From positions 3,333,001-3,397,000 of the forward strand of contig NZ_CP080443.1 in assembly GCF_019613955.1 (NCBI RefSeq): a DNA stretch of 64,000 nt. The letters run 5' to 3'. Under the pieces are notes generated by a model that saw only the letters and a list, made by a program, of their open reading frames with translations, made no database searches and had not been told where the DNA came from. The stretch comes from Chryseobacterium sp. LJ668 (GTDB lineage Bacteria; Bacteroidota; Bacteroidia; Flavobacteriales; Weeksellaceae). Each line of letters opens with the position of its first letter. Position 1 is the stretch's first letter. This document shows, one piece after another, positions 53,424 to 62,951 of this stretch. The position numbers and the translations under genes are program-made.

Positions 53424-53858
53424 TTATTCTAGTTTTCCTAAATCTTCTATTTCCAAGAAATCTATGTTTCTATATTTAAAAAAATTAGTAATAAATAAAA
53501 GCATGAAAATAATTGAAAATACTATAATAAATTTAAAGTTATCCTCTATGAAATAATCATTTTCATAAATTAATTCCACTAACGCAAAAAGAAAAAAAAA
53601 TAAAATAATTGAGTAATGAACATTTAGTATTAATATGGTTTTTCTAAATCTTAGTAAAATCGAAATTATACTTAACATTGCTGTAAATGCTATCATTGAA
53701 GCAAATACAAAAGTCATATTTTCCCTTGAAAGTGTTTTATCAGAACCAAACTCTATAAAACTATCATAACTTCCATAAGAAAATAAAATTAATATAAAGA
53801 GTTCTATTATAAATAATAAAACTCCAATAATTTTATACTTAAAAATTTGTTTTTTCAT
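53424..53858 (-). CDS. Small membrane protein, four helices
   Basis: A 144-residue protein with four predicted membrane helices (about residues 9-28, 49-67, 75-92 and 108-126) separated by short charged loops. I do not recognise a family. It starts one base after the stop of the DegT aminotransferase gene and precedes galE, so it belongs to the same transcription unit. Its AT-richness is higher than that of both neighbours. Confidence 0.65.
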   Translation of the reverse strand: MKKQIFKYKIIGVLLFIIELFILILFSYGSYDSFIEFGSDKTLSRENMTFVFASMIAFTAMLSIISILLRFRKTILILNVHYSIILFFFLFALVELIYENDYFIEDNFKFIIVFSIIFMLLFITNFFKYRNIDFLEIEDLGKLE

Positions 53859-53859
53859 T

Positions 53860-54984
53860 TTATCTTATAAACTCCAACACAGCATCTGTAATATACTTCA
53901 GCTGCTCTTCGTCTAATTCTGTGTGCATCGGAAGAGAAATTACCTGATCCAAAAGCTTATCGGTATTCAAAAAATCGCTATCGTTGCTTTCCTGATAATA
54001 GGCTTTCTGTTTTCTTAAGGCGACAGGGTAATAAATCATTGCCGGAATTTCTTTTTCAGTTAAGAATTTCTGCAATTCATTTCGTTTTCCGTTAAGGATT
54101 CTCAAGGTATATTGATGGAAGACGTGTGTTGAATATGCTGCTCTTTTCGGAGTTAAAATATTTTCATTTCCTCCGAAAGCTTCATCATAATAATCAGCTG
54201 CTTTTCTTCTGGCATCGTTATAAGAATCCAGATTGGGAAGTTTTTTTCTTAAAACTGCCGCCTGAATGCTGTCTAATCTTGAATTTACCCCGACCTCATC
54301 GTGATAGTATCTTTCGTACATTCCATGATTGACGATCCCTCTTAATCTATGGGCTAACTCGTCATTATTGGTAAAAATTGCACCTCCATCACCATAACAT
54401 CCTAAATTTTTAGACGGAAAAAATGAAGTTGTCCCGACAATTGACATCGTACCTGCGTGTTTTACGCTTCCGTCTGAAAAGGTAAACTGAGAACCGATTG
54501 CCTGTGCATTGTCTTCGATCACAAATAAATTATGTTCTTCAGCAATCTTTAAAATCTCCTCCATATTCGCGCACTGTCCGAAAATATGTACCGGAATGAT
54601 TGCTTTTGTTTTAGGAGTAATTGCTTTTTTGATCTGCTTTGTAGAAATTGTAAAAGTATCGTAATCAACATCTACCAATACAGATTTTAATTTAAGCAAA
54701 TGAATAACCTCTACCGTCGCTGCAAAAGTGAAGTCCGCAGTAATAACCTCATCACCTTCCTGTAAATCTAACGCCATGAGTGCGATTTGCAAAGCATCGG
54801 TTCCATTGGCACACGGAATTACATTTTTCACATCCAAATAGGCTTCCAGCTCGTTTTGGAAAGATTTTACTTCAGGGCCATTGATGAAAGCCGCAGAATC
54901 CAACACATTTAAAACCGCATTATCTACATCATTTTTTATTTTATAATACTGACTTTGCAAGTCAACCATCTGTATCTTTTTCAT
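53860..54984 (-). CDS. DegT/DnrJ/EryC1/StrS family sugar aminotransferase
   Basis: A 374-residue PLP enzyme of the sugar aminotransferase family. PLP binds through Lys192 in TTSFFPSKNLGCYGDGGA, with Asp158 and Gln161 in VIEDNAQAIGS stacking on the cofactor; GTDALQIALMAL near residue 61 binds the phosphate. The start MVDLQSQYYKIKNDVDNAV is typical of enzymes that aminate UDP- or dTDP-keto-sugars, such as WbpE. The keto-sugar and its upstream dehydrogenase or oxidase are not in this window. Confidence 0.93.
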   Translation of the reverse strand: MKKIQMVDLQSQYYKIKNDVDNAVLNVLDSAAFINGPEVKSFQNELEAYLDVKNVIPCANGTDALQIALMALDLQEGDEVITADFTFAATVEVIHLLKLKSVLVDVDYDTFTISTKQIKKAITPKTKAIIPVHIFGQCANMEEILKIAEEHNLFVIEDNAQAIGSQFTFSDGSVKHAGTMSIVGTTSFFPSKNLGCYGDGGAIFTNNDELAHRLRGIVNHGMYERYYHDEVGVNSRLDSIQAAVLRKKLPNLDSYNDARRKAADYYDEAFGGNENILTPKRAAYSTHVFHQYTLRILNGKRNELQKFLTEKEIPAMIYYPVALRKQKAYYQESNDSDFLNTDKLLDQVISLPMHTELDEEQLKYITDAVLEFIR

Positions 54985-55156
54985 ATGGTAAATGTTAATT
55001 TTTAAAAGTCAAATGTTATCGCTATTTTTATTGGTATTCTGATATGCAGAATGTTGTACGGCGATTTTTATACACAAATATTTTCGTAAAAATAAGGAAT
55101 TTAAAATCCTGCGAAAAATTTTATTGAATTTGTTTTATCTTTATAAAAAATAAACA

Positions 55157-56761
55157 ATGAAAAAACTTTTATTAATTTGTTTTTTAGCAGGTTATAGTTT
55201 AAGCCAGGCTCAAACCGAATTGGTTTTTGTCTATTTTAACAGCAAACCCAATAAAACAGCTTTCTATGCCAATCCTTTGTCTGAGCTTTCTCAAAAGGCA
55301 CTCGATCGACGTACTGCTTTAGGAATAGCCCTGAATGACCAGGACGCGCCGATTGAACAAAGCTACATCCAAAATCTTCAGAATTTAGGATTTACAATTA
55401 CAGACTCCTCAAAATGGCTAAATGGTGTTGCCGTAAATGCCAATCAGGCTCAGGTTAATTTAATCAAAGCTCAGCCTTTTGTGCAGTCTGTAGAAAGTTT
55501 TGCGAAAAACTCTTCATTGATATTAAAAACTCAAAATACCAATAAATGGGAAAGTTTCGAAAAAGCTCAAAAAGATTTGACAACATTTAATTATGGTTCA
55601 GGATCAGAACAGATTGATCAGATCAATCTAAGACCGCTTCATCTTGCGGGGTTCACAGGAAACGGCGTTTCAATCGCGGTGATCGACACAGGTTTCCCTA
55701 ATGTCAATACGGGCACGGCATTCTCCAGATTATGGACTAACAATAAAATTAAAGCCGGTTATGATTTTGTGACAAAAACTACCAATATCTATAATACTTC
55801 TTTAAATGCACATGGGACCGTGGTATTAGGAGCAATTGGCGGATACATTCAAAATACTTTTGTAGGTTCTGCACCTGATGCAGATTTCTATCTTTACCGA
55901 AGCGAAAATGCGGCTGTAGAGGTTCCCGAAGAAGAGCTTTACTGGATCGAAGCTGCCGAAGAAGCCGACAGAAAAGGTGTAGATGTCATCACAACTTCTT
56001 TAGGCTATAACGTTTTCGATGACCCAAAATATAGCTATACTTACGCCCAAATGAACGGAACAACTTCTTTTATTGCGAGAGCAAGCCAGATTGCCGCAAG
56101 TAAAGGAATTTTTGTTTTGATTGCGGCCGGAAATTCGGGTGAGCAAACCTGGCATTATATTACAACACCTGGTGACAATGCACAGGTTTTCACCATCGGA
56201 TCTGTAGATTCTGCAGGATTGTCTTCAGGATTTTCATCGTATGGGCCTAATTCTCTAGGTGTTATAAAGCCCGATGCAAGCGCAAGAGGAACAGCTGCAA
56301 CAACTGTTGATAACAATACTACAACTTCAGTCTCGGGGACATCAATTGCTACACCCATTGCTGCCGGCGGAGTTGCATGTCTGATACAGGCTTTTCCTAC
56401 GATGAGCAGGGATTTAATGAAAACCAAATTAAGACAAACTGCTTCCCTTTTCCCCAATTATACGGACCAAATGGGTTATGGGATTTTGAATTTCGGAAAT
56501 TTATATAATTCAGTGTTGAATACTTCTGAACTGGTGAAAAAAGATAAATTTGCCATTTTCCCGAACCCAGTAAAAACAATTTTAAATATCGCAACTGAAG
56601 GTGAAGTCTCATCTCTTGAAGTGTATGATAATTTAGGAAAATTAGTTTTAAAATCAAAAAAACAAAAATCAATCAACGTTCAGGATTTTTCTAATGGGAC
56701 CTATTATCTGAAAATTCAGATGAAAGATCAGGTTTATTATGAGAAATTTTTGAAAGAATAA
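55157..56761 (+). CDS. Secreted S8 (subtilisin-like) peptidase with T9SS sorting domain
   Basis: A 534-residue serine protease. After a signal peptide (residues 1-19, YSLSQAQ) comes an inhibitor-like propeptide region (residues 20-120), then the catalytic domain with Asp177 in VIDTGFPN, His219 in NAHGTVVLG, oxyanion Asn326 in AAGNSGE and Ser396 in SGTSIATPIAAGG. The C-terminal 75 residues (FAIFPNPVKTILNIATEG to FLKE) form a type A T9SS sorting domain. It would be secreted and possibly anchored to the cell surface. A -7-like TATCTTTA lies about 20 bases before the start. Confidence 0.93.
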   Translation: MKKLLLICFLAGYSLSQAQTELVFVYFNSKPNKTAFYANPLSELSQKALDRRTALGIALNDQDAPIEQSYIQNLQNLGFTITDSSKWLNGVAVNANQAQVNLIKAQPFVQSVESFAKNSSLILKTQNTNKWESFEKAQKDLTTFNYGSGSEQIDQINLRPLHLAGFTGNGVSIAVIDTGFPNVNTGTAFSRLWTNNKIKAGYDFVTKTTNIYNTSLNAHGTVVLGAIGGYIQNTFVGSAPDADFYLYRSENAAVEVPEEELYWIEAAEEADRKGVDVITTSLGYNVFDDPKYSYTYAQMNGTTSFIARASQIAASKGIFVLIAAGNSGEQTWHYITTPGDNAQVFTIGSVDSAGLSSGFSSYGPNSLGVIKPDASARGTAATTVDNNTTTSVSGTSIATPIAAGGVACLIQAFPTMSRDLMKTKLRQTASLFPNYTDQMGYGILNFGNLYNSVLNTSELVKKDKFAIFPNPVKTILNIATEGEVSSLEVYDNLGKLVLKSKKQKSINVQDFSNGTYYLKIQMKDQVYYEKFLKE

Positions 56762-56789
56762 AAACCCTTAATTATAAGTTGAAAATTGG

Positions 56790-57176
56790 ATGTTTAAAAC
56801 AATTTTAACAGTACTATTTATTTTACAATTTTTTTACTGTAAATCTCAAATTATTGATTCTGATAATGATGGAATAAGGGATGAAGAAGATGCATGCCCA
56901 AAAATCGCAGGGATAAGTGACAGCCATGGATGCCTGGGAATTAGTAAAGAAGAATACGCCGTAAACAACCAAAGACAATTACAACAGTTTACAGAATTTG
57001 AAAACAGTTTTAACTTTAAACAACTATCAAGTTTAATTACACAGAAACTAAAAAAGAAGTATTTTGAAAAGAGTGATATAATTCTACTAAATTTTAGATA
57101 CGAGGAATGGGGAAATGACATCAGCAGCTCAAAACCTAGATTACCATTAGATAATGTAATATTCGTCAAAATTTAA
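56790..57176 (+). CDS. Secreted protein with thrombospondin type 3-like repeat, N-terminal part
   Basis: A 128-residue product with a signal peptide (residues 1-19, FFYCKSQ) followed by a calcium-binding repeat of thrombospondin type 3 kind (DSDNDGIRDEEDACPKIAG, near residues 23-41), then a mostly helical region. The frame ends at TAA in a place with no obvious domain border, and a second frame continues nine bases later in another reading frame. I think the two are pieces of one gene broken by a frameshift. The 28-base gap to the protease gene suggests co-transcription. Confidence 0.6.
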   Translation: MFKTILTVLFILQFFYCKSQIIDSDNDGIRDEEDACPKIAGISDSHGCLGISKEEYAVNNQRQLQQFTEFENSFNFKQLSSLITQKLKKKYFEKSDIILLNFRYEEWGNDISSSKPRLPLDNVIFVKI

Positions 57177-57184
57177 CTAATAAT

Positions 57185-57598
57185 TTGTGGAACAAAGAAA
57201 ATTTCGAAAATTTTATGAAAACTAATCGTAGAAAAAAAATAGTTCTCGTACAATCACTACAATATCCAGATAATATATTTGTAAATAATTTTGAACATCA
57301 AAACCCCTTCATTAAAAAATTTGAAAGCGGAAAAGTTTTAACTGATAGAAAATTCATAACACGTCCGCCGCAAGAATTATCCTATTATAGTTATTATAAA
57401 AAAACTGACAATAGACCGTTAACACTTGGTGATGATGTATATAGGTATTCGGGACTGGCAATTTATTTATCTCACAAAAATAATTTTGTTAAAGCAGATT
57501 ATTATTATAATTTTAAAATTTCAGTCTCAAAATTTTTCAAATTCGAAAAAGGTAAATGGCAAGAAAGCAGTCTTACAGAATTTGAAAAACTTAATTGA
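57185..57598 (+). pseudogene. Possible C-terminal part of the frameshifted gene
   Basis: An open frame of 137 codons from a TTG, with the first ATG only at 57215. The open frame extends back to 57155, overlapping the end of the preceding gene in a different frame. The sequence is protein-like throughout (KKIVLVQSLQYPDNIFVNNF, SGLAIYLSHKNNFVKADYYY) but it has no signal peptide and no good start. It most likely continues the 56790 gene after a frameshift within about 57155-57185; an independent short gene is the alternative. No family was recognised. Confidence 0.5.
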
Positions 57599-57600
57599 TA

Positions 57601-57643
57601 AAAATCACCAATGAAATATAATTACTTTTGGTTGGTGATTTTT
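57601..57643. terminator. Terminator between convergent genes
   Basis: Arms AAAATCACCAA (57601-57611) and TTGGTGATTTT (57632-57642) with a 20-base loop, followed by T on the plus strand and TTTTTATC on the minus strand. It ends the plus-strand transcript right after the stop at 57598 and may also stop ppc. Confidence 0.7.
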
Positions 57644-57704
57644 GAGGTTTGGTCTAAATTAAATAGACATATTTTAAGTACACATTAAACTAAATTATGT
57701 GACT

Positions 57705-60239
57705 TTAAGCCGAATTTCTACTCGCATTAATATTTCCAAAAAGCGATCTTGTTACCAGTTTTTCATACGCTTCCTTGTTTCCTTCACCTTTCTGAATTTT
57801 CATTAAAGCGTATTGCTGAATGCTCAACAACGGAAGTACAATTTTCTCACGTATTTTCACAGATTTTCTTGACAACGGATCTTCTTCCTGAAGCATCGTA
57901 AAACCTGTCAGTTCAAGCATGATATCTTTTGAAAGATTGTATTCTTCGAAAAGCACATTCCAGAATTCACCGAATTTCGGATTGTCTTTGATGTAATAGG
58001 TTAACGGAAAATACGATTTGTTCATGCTCATCATCGAGTTTAATACTAAAGTTTTAAAGAAATCAGAACCTCTGTACAATTCTCTCACTTCATTAAATCT
58101 GCCCTCATCTTTCAATTGCTGCATCGCAAAACCAAAGCCAAAAAATCCAGGAACGTTCTGTTTAAGCTGTGACCATGATCCCACAAAAGGTATAGCTCTC
58201 AAATCTTCAAATTTCAGTTCATTTCCACCACCGCGTTTTGAAGGTCGGCTTCCGATATTGGTTTTTCCGTAATATTCTAGCGTGCTCATCTCCTGAAGAT
58301 AAGGCACAAACATGGGATGCGCTTTTAAATCTGAATATTTTTTATAACTGATATTGGCCAGCTCAAGAATCAGAGCTCTTTCTTTTTCCGTAAGATCTTT
58401 TTTAGAGTTTTTAAAAACATCATTTTCAACGCCAGCCGTCAGAAGCTGTTCAAAATTATATTTTGCCTGCTCTTTATTTCCAAAAATGCTTGTAATGGTC
58501 TGTCCCTGAATGGTCAATTCAATTTTATTATTGGCAATTGTTTTTCCCTGGGAAGCATAGAAATCGTGGGTTTTGCCTCCGCCTCTAGCCGGCGGACCAC
58601 CTCTACCGTCGAAAAAAACAACTTTAATTCCGTTTTCTTCTGACAGTTTAGTGAGCACTTCTTTGGCTTTGTAAATTTCCCAGTTGGCTTTCAGATAACC
58701 ACCATCTTTAGTTCCGTCGGAGAAACCGAGCATAATCGTCTGCTGATTTCCTCTACGTTCCAAATGTTTTTGATAAATTGGATTTTCGTATAAATCTTTC
58801 ATCACCTTTTCGGCATTATCAAGACCTTCCATCGTCTCAAATAGCGGAACAATATCCATATTAATTTCTTCATCTCTGTACCCCGAAATTTTGAAAAATG
58901 CATACACATTCATCACATCTTTCACCGCATCAGAATTGGAAATAATATACCGATTCATCCCTCGATGTCCGTTTGCTAACTGAATATCTTTTATCTGTAC
59001 AACATTGAGTAAGGTGTCTTTTACAATATCATTAAAATCACCGGCATTTATTTTTTCTGAAAGCTGAATCAGCTGATTAAATTTTTCTTCATGACTTGCT
59101 TCAGATTCACCCAACTGAGCTCTGTAGACATCATCAATCACCTGCTGATGAATCCTGCTGTCTTGTCTGATATCTAAAGTGGCAAAGTGAGTCCCGAAGA
59201 TTTTTACTCGATCTCTGAAGTTTTCAAGCTGGTCTAAGAACAGCGAATTATGCTGACTTATCAATATTTCCTCTGCGTCATCAAGCCTTTTGATTATATG
59301 TTCCGCAGTGATTATTTCATTTCTAAAAATAGCACTGTACAATTCTGCACTCAACTGTCCTAAAATTTCTGAAACACCCCTGAAGCTCAATCTTCTTCTG
59401 ACATCTTTCAGATTTCCATAATAAGATTTTAAAATTGCAGAGCGCAGTTCTTCAGAAACTCTTTTTGTAACATCAGCAGTAACAAAAGGATTTCCGTCTC
59501 GGTCACCTCCCGGCCAAAAGCCGAGCTGAATTAAATCCTCATGCAAATGATAATGCTCTGTACCAAAAGTTTTTTTTATTTTAGTGAACAACTCACCAAT
59601 GGTATCATAATAAACATATCTCAGATAATGAATGATGCTCAAAGCCTCATCAATCGGAGTTGGTTTTTCTTTATTGACGAAAGGCGTTTTCCCTAACTGC
59701 TGCAAAAGCATGTCGATATTGGTAATCGAATCATCGGTAATAGACTTTCTTAAATCATGCAGAATTCTCTGAACCGAACTTGGATAAAACTGTGTAGGGT
59801 GAGCCGTAAAAACCACTTTTACTGTAAAATCCCGTAGCTTTTCGCGCACTTTTTCTAATTTATGATCCTGCAACGAACGCTCAAAAAGATTGGTCGCGGT
59901 TCCGCTGTCACTTTCAGAATGCAAATTCGGAAATGCTGCATCTTCAATACTGTCAAACAAAACCACCTGTCTTTCTATATACTGAATGATTTTAAACAGC
60001 AATTCTAATTTTTGTTCTTCTGTCTGCAGATCTGTATGATTGGTAAAGAATTCTTCTACGATATCTTCAGGAGTTTTCCCTGATTGATAACCTTCTTTAC
60101 TTTCTTCATACAGAAAAGGAAGAAGCATCCCGATATTGGTCATTTTATCATAAGGGAGGCTCATAAATAATGAGTTGTAAATCTGAAATTTATTTTCTAC
60201 AATCTGCCTGAATTTTTCTGTGCGCTGGTCTTGTCTCAT
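57705..60239 (-). CDS. ppc: Phosphoenolpyruvate carboxylase
   Basis: An 844-residue PEP carboxylase that makes oxaloacetate from PEP and bicarbonate and so refills the citric acid cycle. The catalytic His lies in VFTAHPTQFYPSSVQ near residue 155, where the Glu of the usual HPTE is Gln. WPGGDRDGNPFVTADVTKRV near residue 240 and FFDGRGGPPARGGGKTHDFY near residue 545 are intact, as is the GSRPSKRGGG loop near residue 675. The protein ends ASRNSA instead of the usual QNTG or RNTG; the Asn that binds the inhibitor aspartate in E. coli is kept. The substitutions suggest a diverged Bacteroidota branch rather than a dead enzyme. Confidence 0.93.
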   Translation of the reverse strand: MRQDQRTEKFRQIVENKFQIYNSLFMSLPYDKMTNIGMLLPFLYEESKEGYQSGKTPEDIVEEFFTNHTDLQTEEQKLELLFKIIQYIERQVVLFDSIEDAAFPNLHSESDSGTATNLFERSLQDHKLEKVREKLRDFTVKVVFTAHPTQFYPSSVQRILHDLRKSITDDSITNIDMLLQQLGKTPFVNKEKPTPIDEALSIIHYLRYVYYDTIGELFTKIKKTFGTEHYHLHEDLIQLGFWPGGDRDGNPFVTADVTKRVSEELRSAILKSYYGNLKDVRRRLSFRGVSEILGQLSAELYSAIFRNEIITAEHIIKRLDDAEEILISQHNSLFLDQLENFRDRVKIFGTHFATLDIRQDSRIHQQVIDDVYRAQLGESEASHEEKFNQLIQLSEKINAGDFNDIVKDTLLNVVQIKDIQLANGHRGMNRYIISNSDAVKDVMNVYAFFKISGYRDEEINMDIVPLFETMEGLDNAEKVMKDLYENPIYQKHLERRGNQQTIMLGFSDGTKDGGYLKANWEIYKAKEVLTKLSEENGIKVVFFDGRGGPPARGGGKTHDFYASQGKTIANNKIELTIQGQTITSIFGNKEQAKYNFEQLLTAGVENDVFKNSKKDLTEKERALILELANISYKKYSDLKAHPMFVPYLQEMSTLEYYGKTNIGSRPSKRGGGNELKFEDLRAIPFVGSWSQLKQNVPGFFGFGFAMQQLKDEGRFNEVRELYRGSDFFKTLVLNSMMSMNKSYFPLTYYIKDNPKFGEFWNVLFEEYNLSKDIMLELTGFTMLQEEDPLSRKSVKIREKIVLPLLSIQQYALMKIQKGEGNKEAYEKLVTRSLFGNINASRNSA

Positions 60240-60688
60240 ACAACAAATGTAAAGTTTTTTGTATTCAATTATTATTTTTCGGGATGATTTTTACAAAAAA
60301 TTTAGCACAAATAGTCAAATTGCAATCGATTACATACATCATTTATTCTGCATGAATGATGCGGTTTGATGAATCATATTTATTAAAATTGAAATGCTAA
60401 GAATAGAAAAAAATTCCAGTTCCGCTCCATTTGATATAAATTAAAAGAGGTGATACTTGTTTATTCATATAGAAAAATATTCTTCGTTAATCTCAGACAT
60501 TTTGAAATGTAAAAATGATGAGAAAAAAAATATTATTTTTTTTTAAATTCAAAATCGCAACTTATCAAACTTATTTTGAGCAACATACAGCACCATCATC
60601 TTCTATGTATCATCAAATAGGGAATTTTATACTGTCAGGTTATTTTATTTTTTGTAATTTAGATTTTATTTATTCTAAACCAATCACA
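60240..60688. other. 449-base region upstream of a small membrane protein gene
   Basis: Between ppc and the next well-supported start at 60689. AT-rich, with an ATCATTTATTCTGC / ATGAATGAT near-palindrome around 60338-60362 and a fragment TTCCGCTCC at 60420-60428 that echoes the hairpin repeat at 38832. An open frame from 60515 reads through into the small membrane protein, but its first 58 codons lack coding character. No RNA gene was seen. Confidence 0.45.
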
Positions 60689-60976
60689 ATGCAAAAGAAG
60701 ATATTCTCGGATCAAAGCCTGGAAGAATTAAAACGTACGAAAAAAAAATATCAGTCTACAATAATAATCTTCACCTTAATTATCTTACTATTCACAGGAA
60801 TTGTTATTTACATTACAAATAAAAATGGCTTTTCGATTTTCACAATATTTCCGCTAATTTTTATTCCTATCTATATTTACACTTTATTAAAACTAAAGAA
60901 GGTAAAAGACGAAATCAAGACAAGATCTTCTTACATCCGTTTACAAAATAAAATTAAAGAAAACGATTCGAACTGA
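60689..60976 (+). CDS. Small two-helix membrane protein
   Basis: A 95-residue protein from the chosen ATG (MQKKIFSDQSLEELKRTKKK). It has two membrane helices (about residues 24-43 and 50-66) with a very short loop, flanked by basic, helical ends (KLKKVKDEIKTRSSYIRLQN). This arrangement is common in uncharacterised flavobacterial proteins, some of which carry the doubtful label redox-active disulfide protein 2; no cysteine pair is present here. An upstream in-frame ATG at 60515 would add 58 residues with poor coding character. Function unknown. Confidence 0.65.
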   Translation: MQKKIFSDQSLEELKRTKKKYQSTIIIFTLIILLFTGIVIYITNKNGFSIFTIFPLIFIPIYIYTLLKLKKVKDEIKTRSSYIRLQNKIKENDSN

Positions 60977-61098
60977 TATTTTTAAAACAACTCAAAATTC
61001 CATCGTTTTATTAAAACATAATCATTCAAATTTTAAACATTTATTAACTGAAATTTCATCATCCGATGCGTACATTTGATCTAAATAAATTTAGAACA

Positions 61099-62262
61099 AT
61101 GCTTAATTTCGAATTTAAAAATCCCACAAAAATATTTTTCGGTAAGGGAGAAATTGCCAAAATTTCAAAAGAAATCCCACAAGATGCAAGAATTTTAATG
61201 ATCTATGGCAGTGGAAGCATCAAAACCAACGGCATTTACGAGCAGGTAAAGCAAACTTTGAAAGATTATGATCTCTTTGAGTTCGGAGGTATTCCTGCCA
61301 ATCCTGAATATGAAGTTTTGGTGAAGGCTTTACAAGATATCAAAGAAAACAAGATTACCTATCTGCTCGCTGTAGGAGGCGGTTCTGTGATTGACGGAGT
61401 GAAATTTCTATCTGCAGCAGCCAATTACGAAGGCGAACCGTGGGAAATTTTGAAAAAGCCTATTAGAACCTTGGAAGGTAAAGGAATGCCATTCGGGACT
61501 ATTTTAACGTTACCGGCAACCGGATCAGAAATGAATTCAGGATATGTAATCTCGAGAAGAGAAACTAGGGAGAAATTATCTTCAGGCGGACCAGGGCTGT
61601 TTCCTCAATTCTCGGTTTTGGATCCTGAGGTTGTAAAATCTATTCCGAAAAAACAGATTGCGAATGGTATTGCTGATGCTTATACTCACGTTTTGGAACA
61701 ATATATGACTTTCCCGTCTTCTGCAGATCTCCAGGAGAGGATTGCAGAGAGCATTTTGATCAGTCTCCAGGAAACCGCGCCAAAAGTAATGGCTGAAAAT
61801 TTTGATTATGATGCAGCTGGAAATTTTATGTGGTGTTGTACCATGGCTCTTAACGGCCTTATTCAAAAGGGAGTAATCACCGATTGGGCAGTTCATGCAA
61901 TGGGCCATGAGCTAACTGCTTATTACGGTATTGATCACGCAAGAACTCTCGCAGTAATCGCACCTTCTCATTACCGCTATAATTTCGAAAATAAAAAGGA
62001 AAAATTAGCTCAATACGCTGAAAGAGTTTGGAAAATAACTGAAGGAAATACAGAACAAAAAGCTGAAGCTGCTATCAGGAAAATGGAAGAGTTTTTCCAC
62101 AGTCTGCATATTCAGACCAGACTTTCAGATTATACTGATGATTACCTCAACACTGCAGAACGTGTTGAGAAAGCTTTTACGGAAAGAAATTGGATTGGAT
62201 TGGGTGAACATAAAAAACTGACTCCTCAGGACGCATACAAAATTGTGGAGATGAGTTATTAG
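61099..62262 (+). CDS. Iron-containing alcohol dehydrogenase, YqhD-like
   Basis: A 387-residue group III alcohol dehydrogenase from the ATG giving MLNFEFKNPTKIFFGKGEI; an upstream ATG at 61066 adds 11 residues not seen in the family. The NAD(P)-binding LLAVGGGSVIDGVKFLSAA lies near residue 92. Metal ligands are provided by the Asp and His of GIADAYTHVLEQYM near residue 192 and the two His of AVHAMGHELTAYYGIDHART near residue 265. Its nearest known relative in E. coli is YqhD, an NADPH-dependent aldehyde reductase; the GGGS pattern and overall layout fit that group. It is a single gene. Confidence 0.92.
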   Translation: MLNFEFKNPTKIFFGKGEIAKISKEIPQDARILMIYGSGSIKTNGIYEQVKQTLKDYDLFEFGGIPANPEYEVLVKALQDIKENKITYLLAVGGGSVIDGVKFLSAAANYEGEPWEILKKPIRTLEGKGMPFGTILTLPATGSEMNSGYVISRRETREKLSSGGPGLFPQFSVLDPEVVKSIPKKQIANGIADAYTHVLEQYMTFPSSADLQERIAESILISLQETAPKVMAENFDYDAAGNFMWCCTMALNGLIQKGVITDWAVHAMGHELTAYYGIDHARTLAVIAPSHYRYNFENKKEKLAQYAERVWKITEGNTEQKAEAAIRKMEEFFHSLHIQTRLSDYTDDYLNTAERVEKAFTERNWIGLGEHKKLTPQDAYKIVEMSY

Positions 62263-62427
62263 AATAACAGTTTAAGTTGGATGACCATTCAGTGTTGATT
62301 TCCCAGATTAAATCTATGCTTCTTTTTTGAAATTGTCTTTTTTACAAACATTCATCTAAAAAACCTTAATTTCATTATAAATATTTCAAATTTATTTATA
62401 TTTTAGCATATTCTAAAATTTGTGAAA

Positions 62428-62886
62428 ATGAAAAAATACTTACTTTTATTTGCCTTTGCTGGTTTGGCACTTACTTCGTGCGAAGATGATGACGTTCAAC
62501 ACTTTGAAATGGATATGCTGAAAGGTGAATGGAAGGTTTCTAAAGCTGAAATTATTTCAGGAGCAGACAATAAAACTGTAATTTCAACTGATACCCCTAC
62601 AGGCTGTAACGCGAAAAGCACAACTGAATTCAGAATTGATTTTTATGCAGCATATACAGCTGTAACCGGTGTAGGAGCTACATGTACCAGTTCTAAAACT
62701 GAAGGAACTTACACTTATGATGCCGAAACGAAAGAATTGGTTATTAAATATAACAATGATACCGCAAGAAAATATAAGGTTGTCATTCTGAGCAGTTCAG
62801 AGCTAAGACTGATGGAAATGTTTGACAGTATAGATTACGACGGAGACACGGTCATCGATTACACCTTTATCAATTACGTAAGATAA
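62428..62886 (+). CDS. Lipocalin-like lipoprotein
   Basis: A 152-residue lipoprotein from the ATG giving MKKYLLLFAFAG (a GTG two codons upstream is possible but less likely). The lipobox is ALTSC with Cys18. The mature part begins LKGEWKVSKAEI, the typical first strand of the small lipocalin-like domain found in many Bacteroidota lipoproteins, followed by a FRIDFYAAYTAV strand and GTYTYDAETKELVIKYNNDT. The barrel would be about 125 residues, normal for the group. The ligand is unknown. Confidence 0.8.
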   Translation: MKKYLLLFAFAGLALTSCEDDDVQHFEMDMLKGEWKVSKAEIISGADNKTVISTDTPTGCNAKSTTEFRIDFYAAYTAVTGVGATCTSSKTEGTYTYDAETKELVIKYNNDTARKYKVVILSSSELRLMEMFDSIDYDGDTVIDYTFINYVR

Positions 62887-62895
62887 GTTAACAAG

Positions 62896-62920
62896 CTCCC
62901 GAAAATCTCGGGAGTTTTTT
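62896..62920 (+). terminator. Rho-independent terminator
   Basis: Arms CTCCCGA (62896-62902) and TCGGGAG (62908-62914) with a five-base loop and a run of six T. Confidence 0.85.
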
Positions 62921-62951
62921 ATTCTATTTATTTTAACTAAAAATCAGAATA

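Noticed and set aside
60515..60688. 58-residue N-terminal extension of the small membrane protein
   Set aside because: The extension has poor coding character and no match to the expected two-helix layout; the ATG at 60689 gives a compact, sensible protein.
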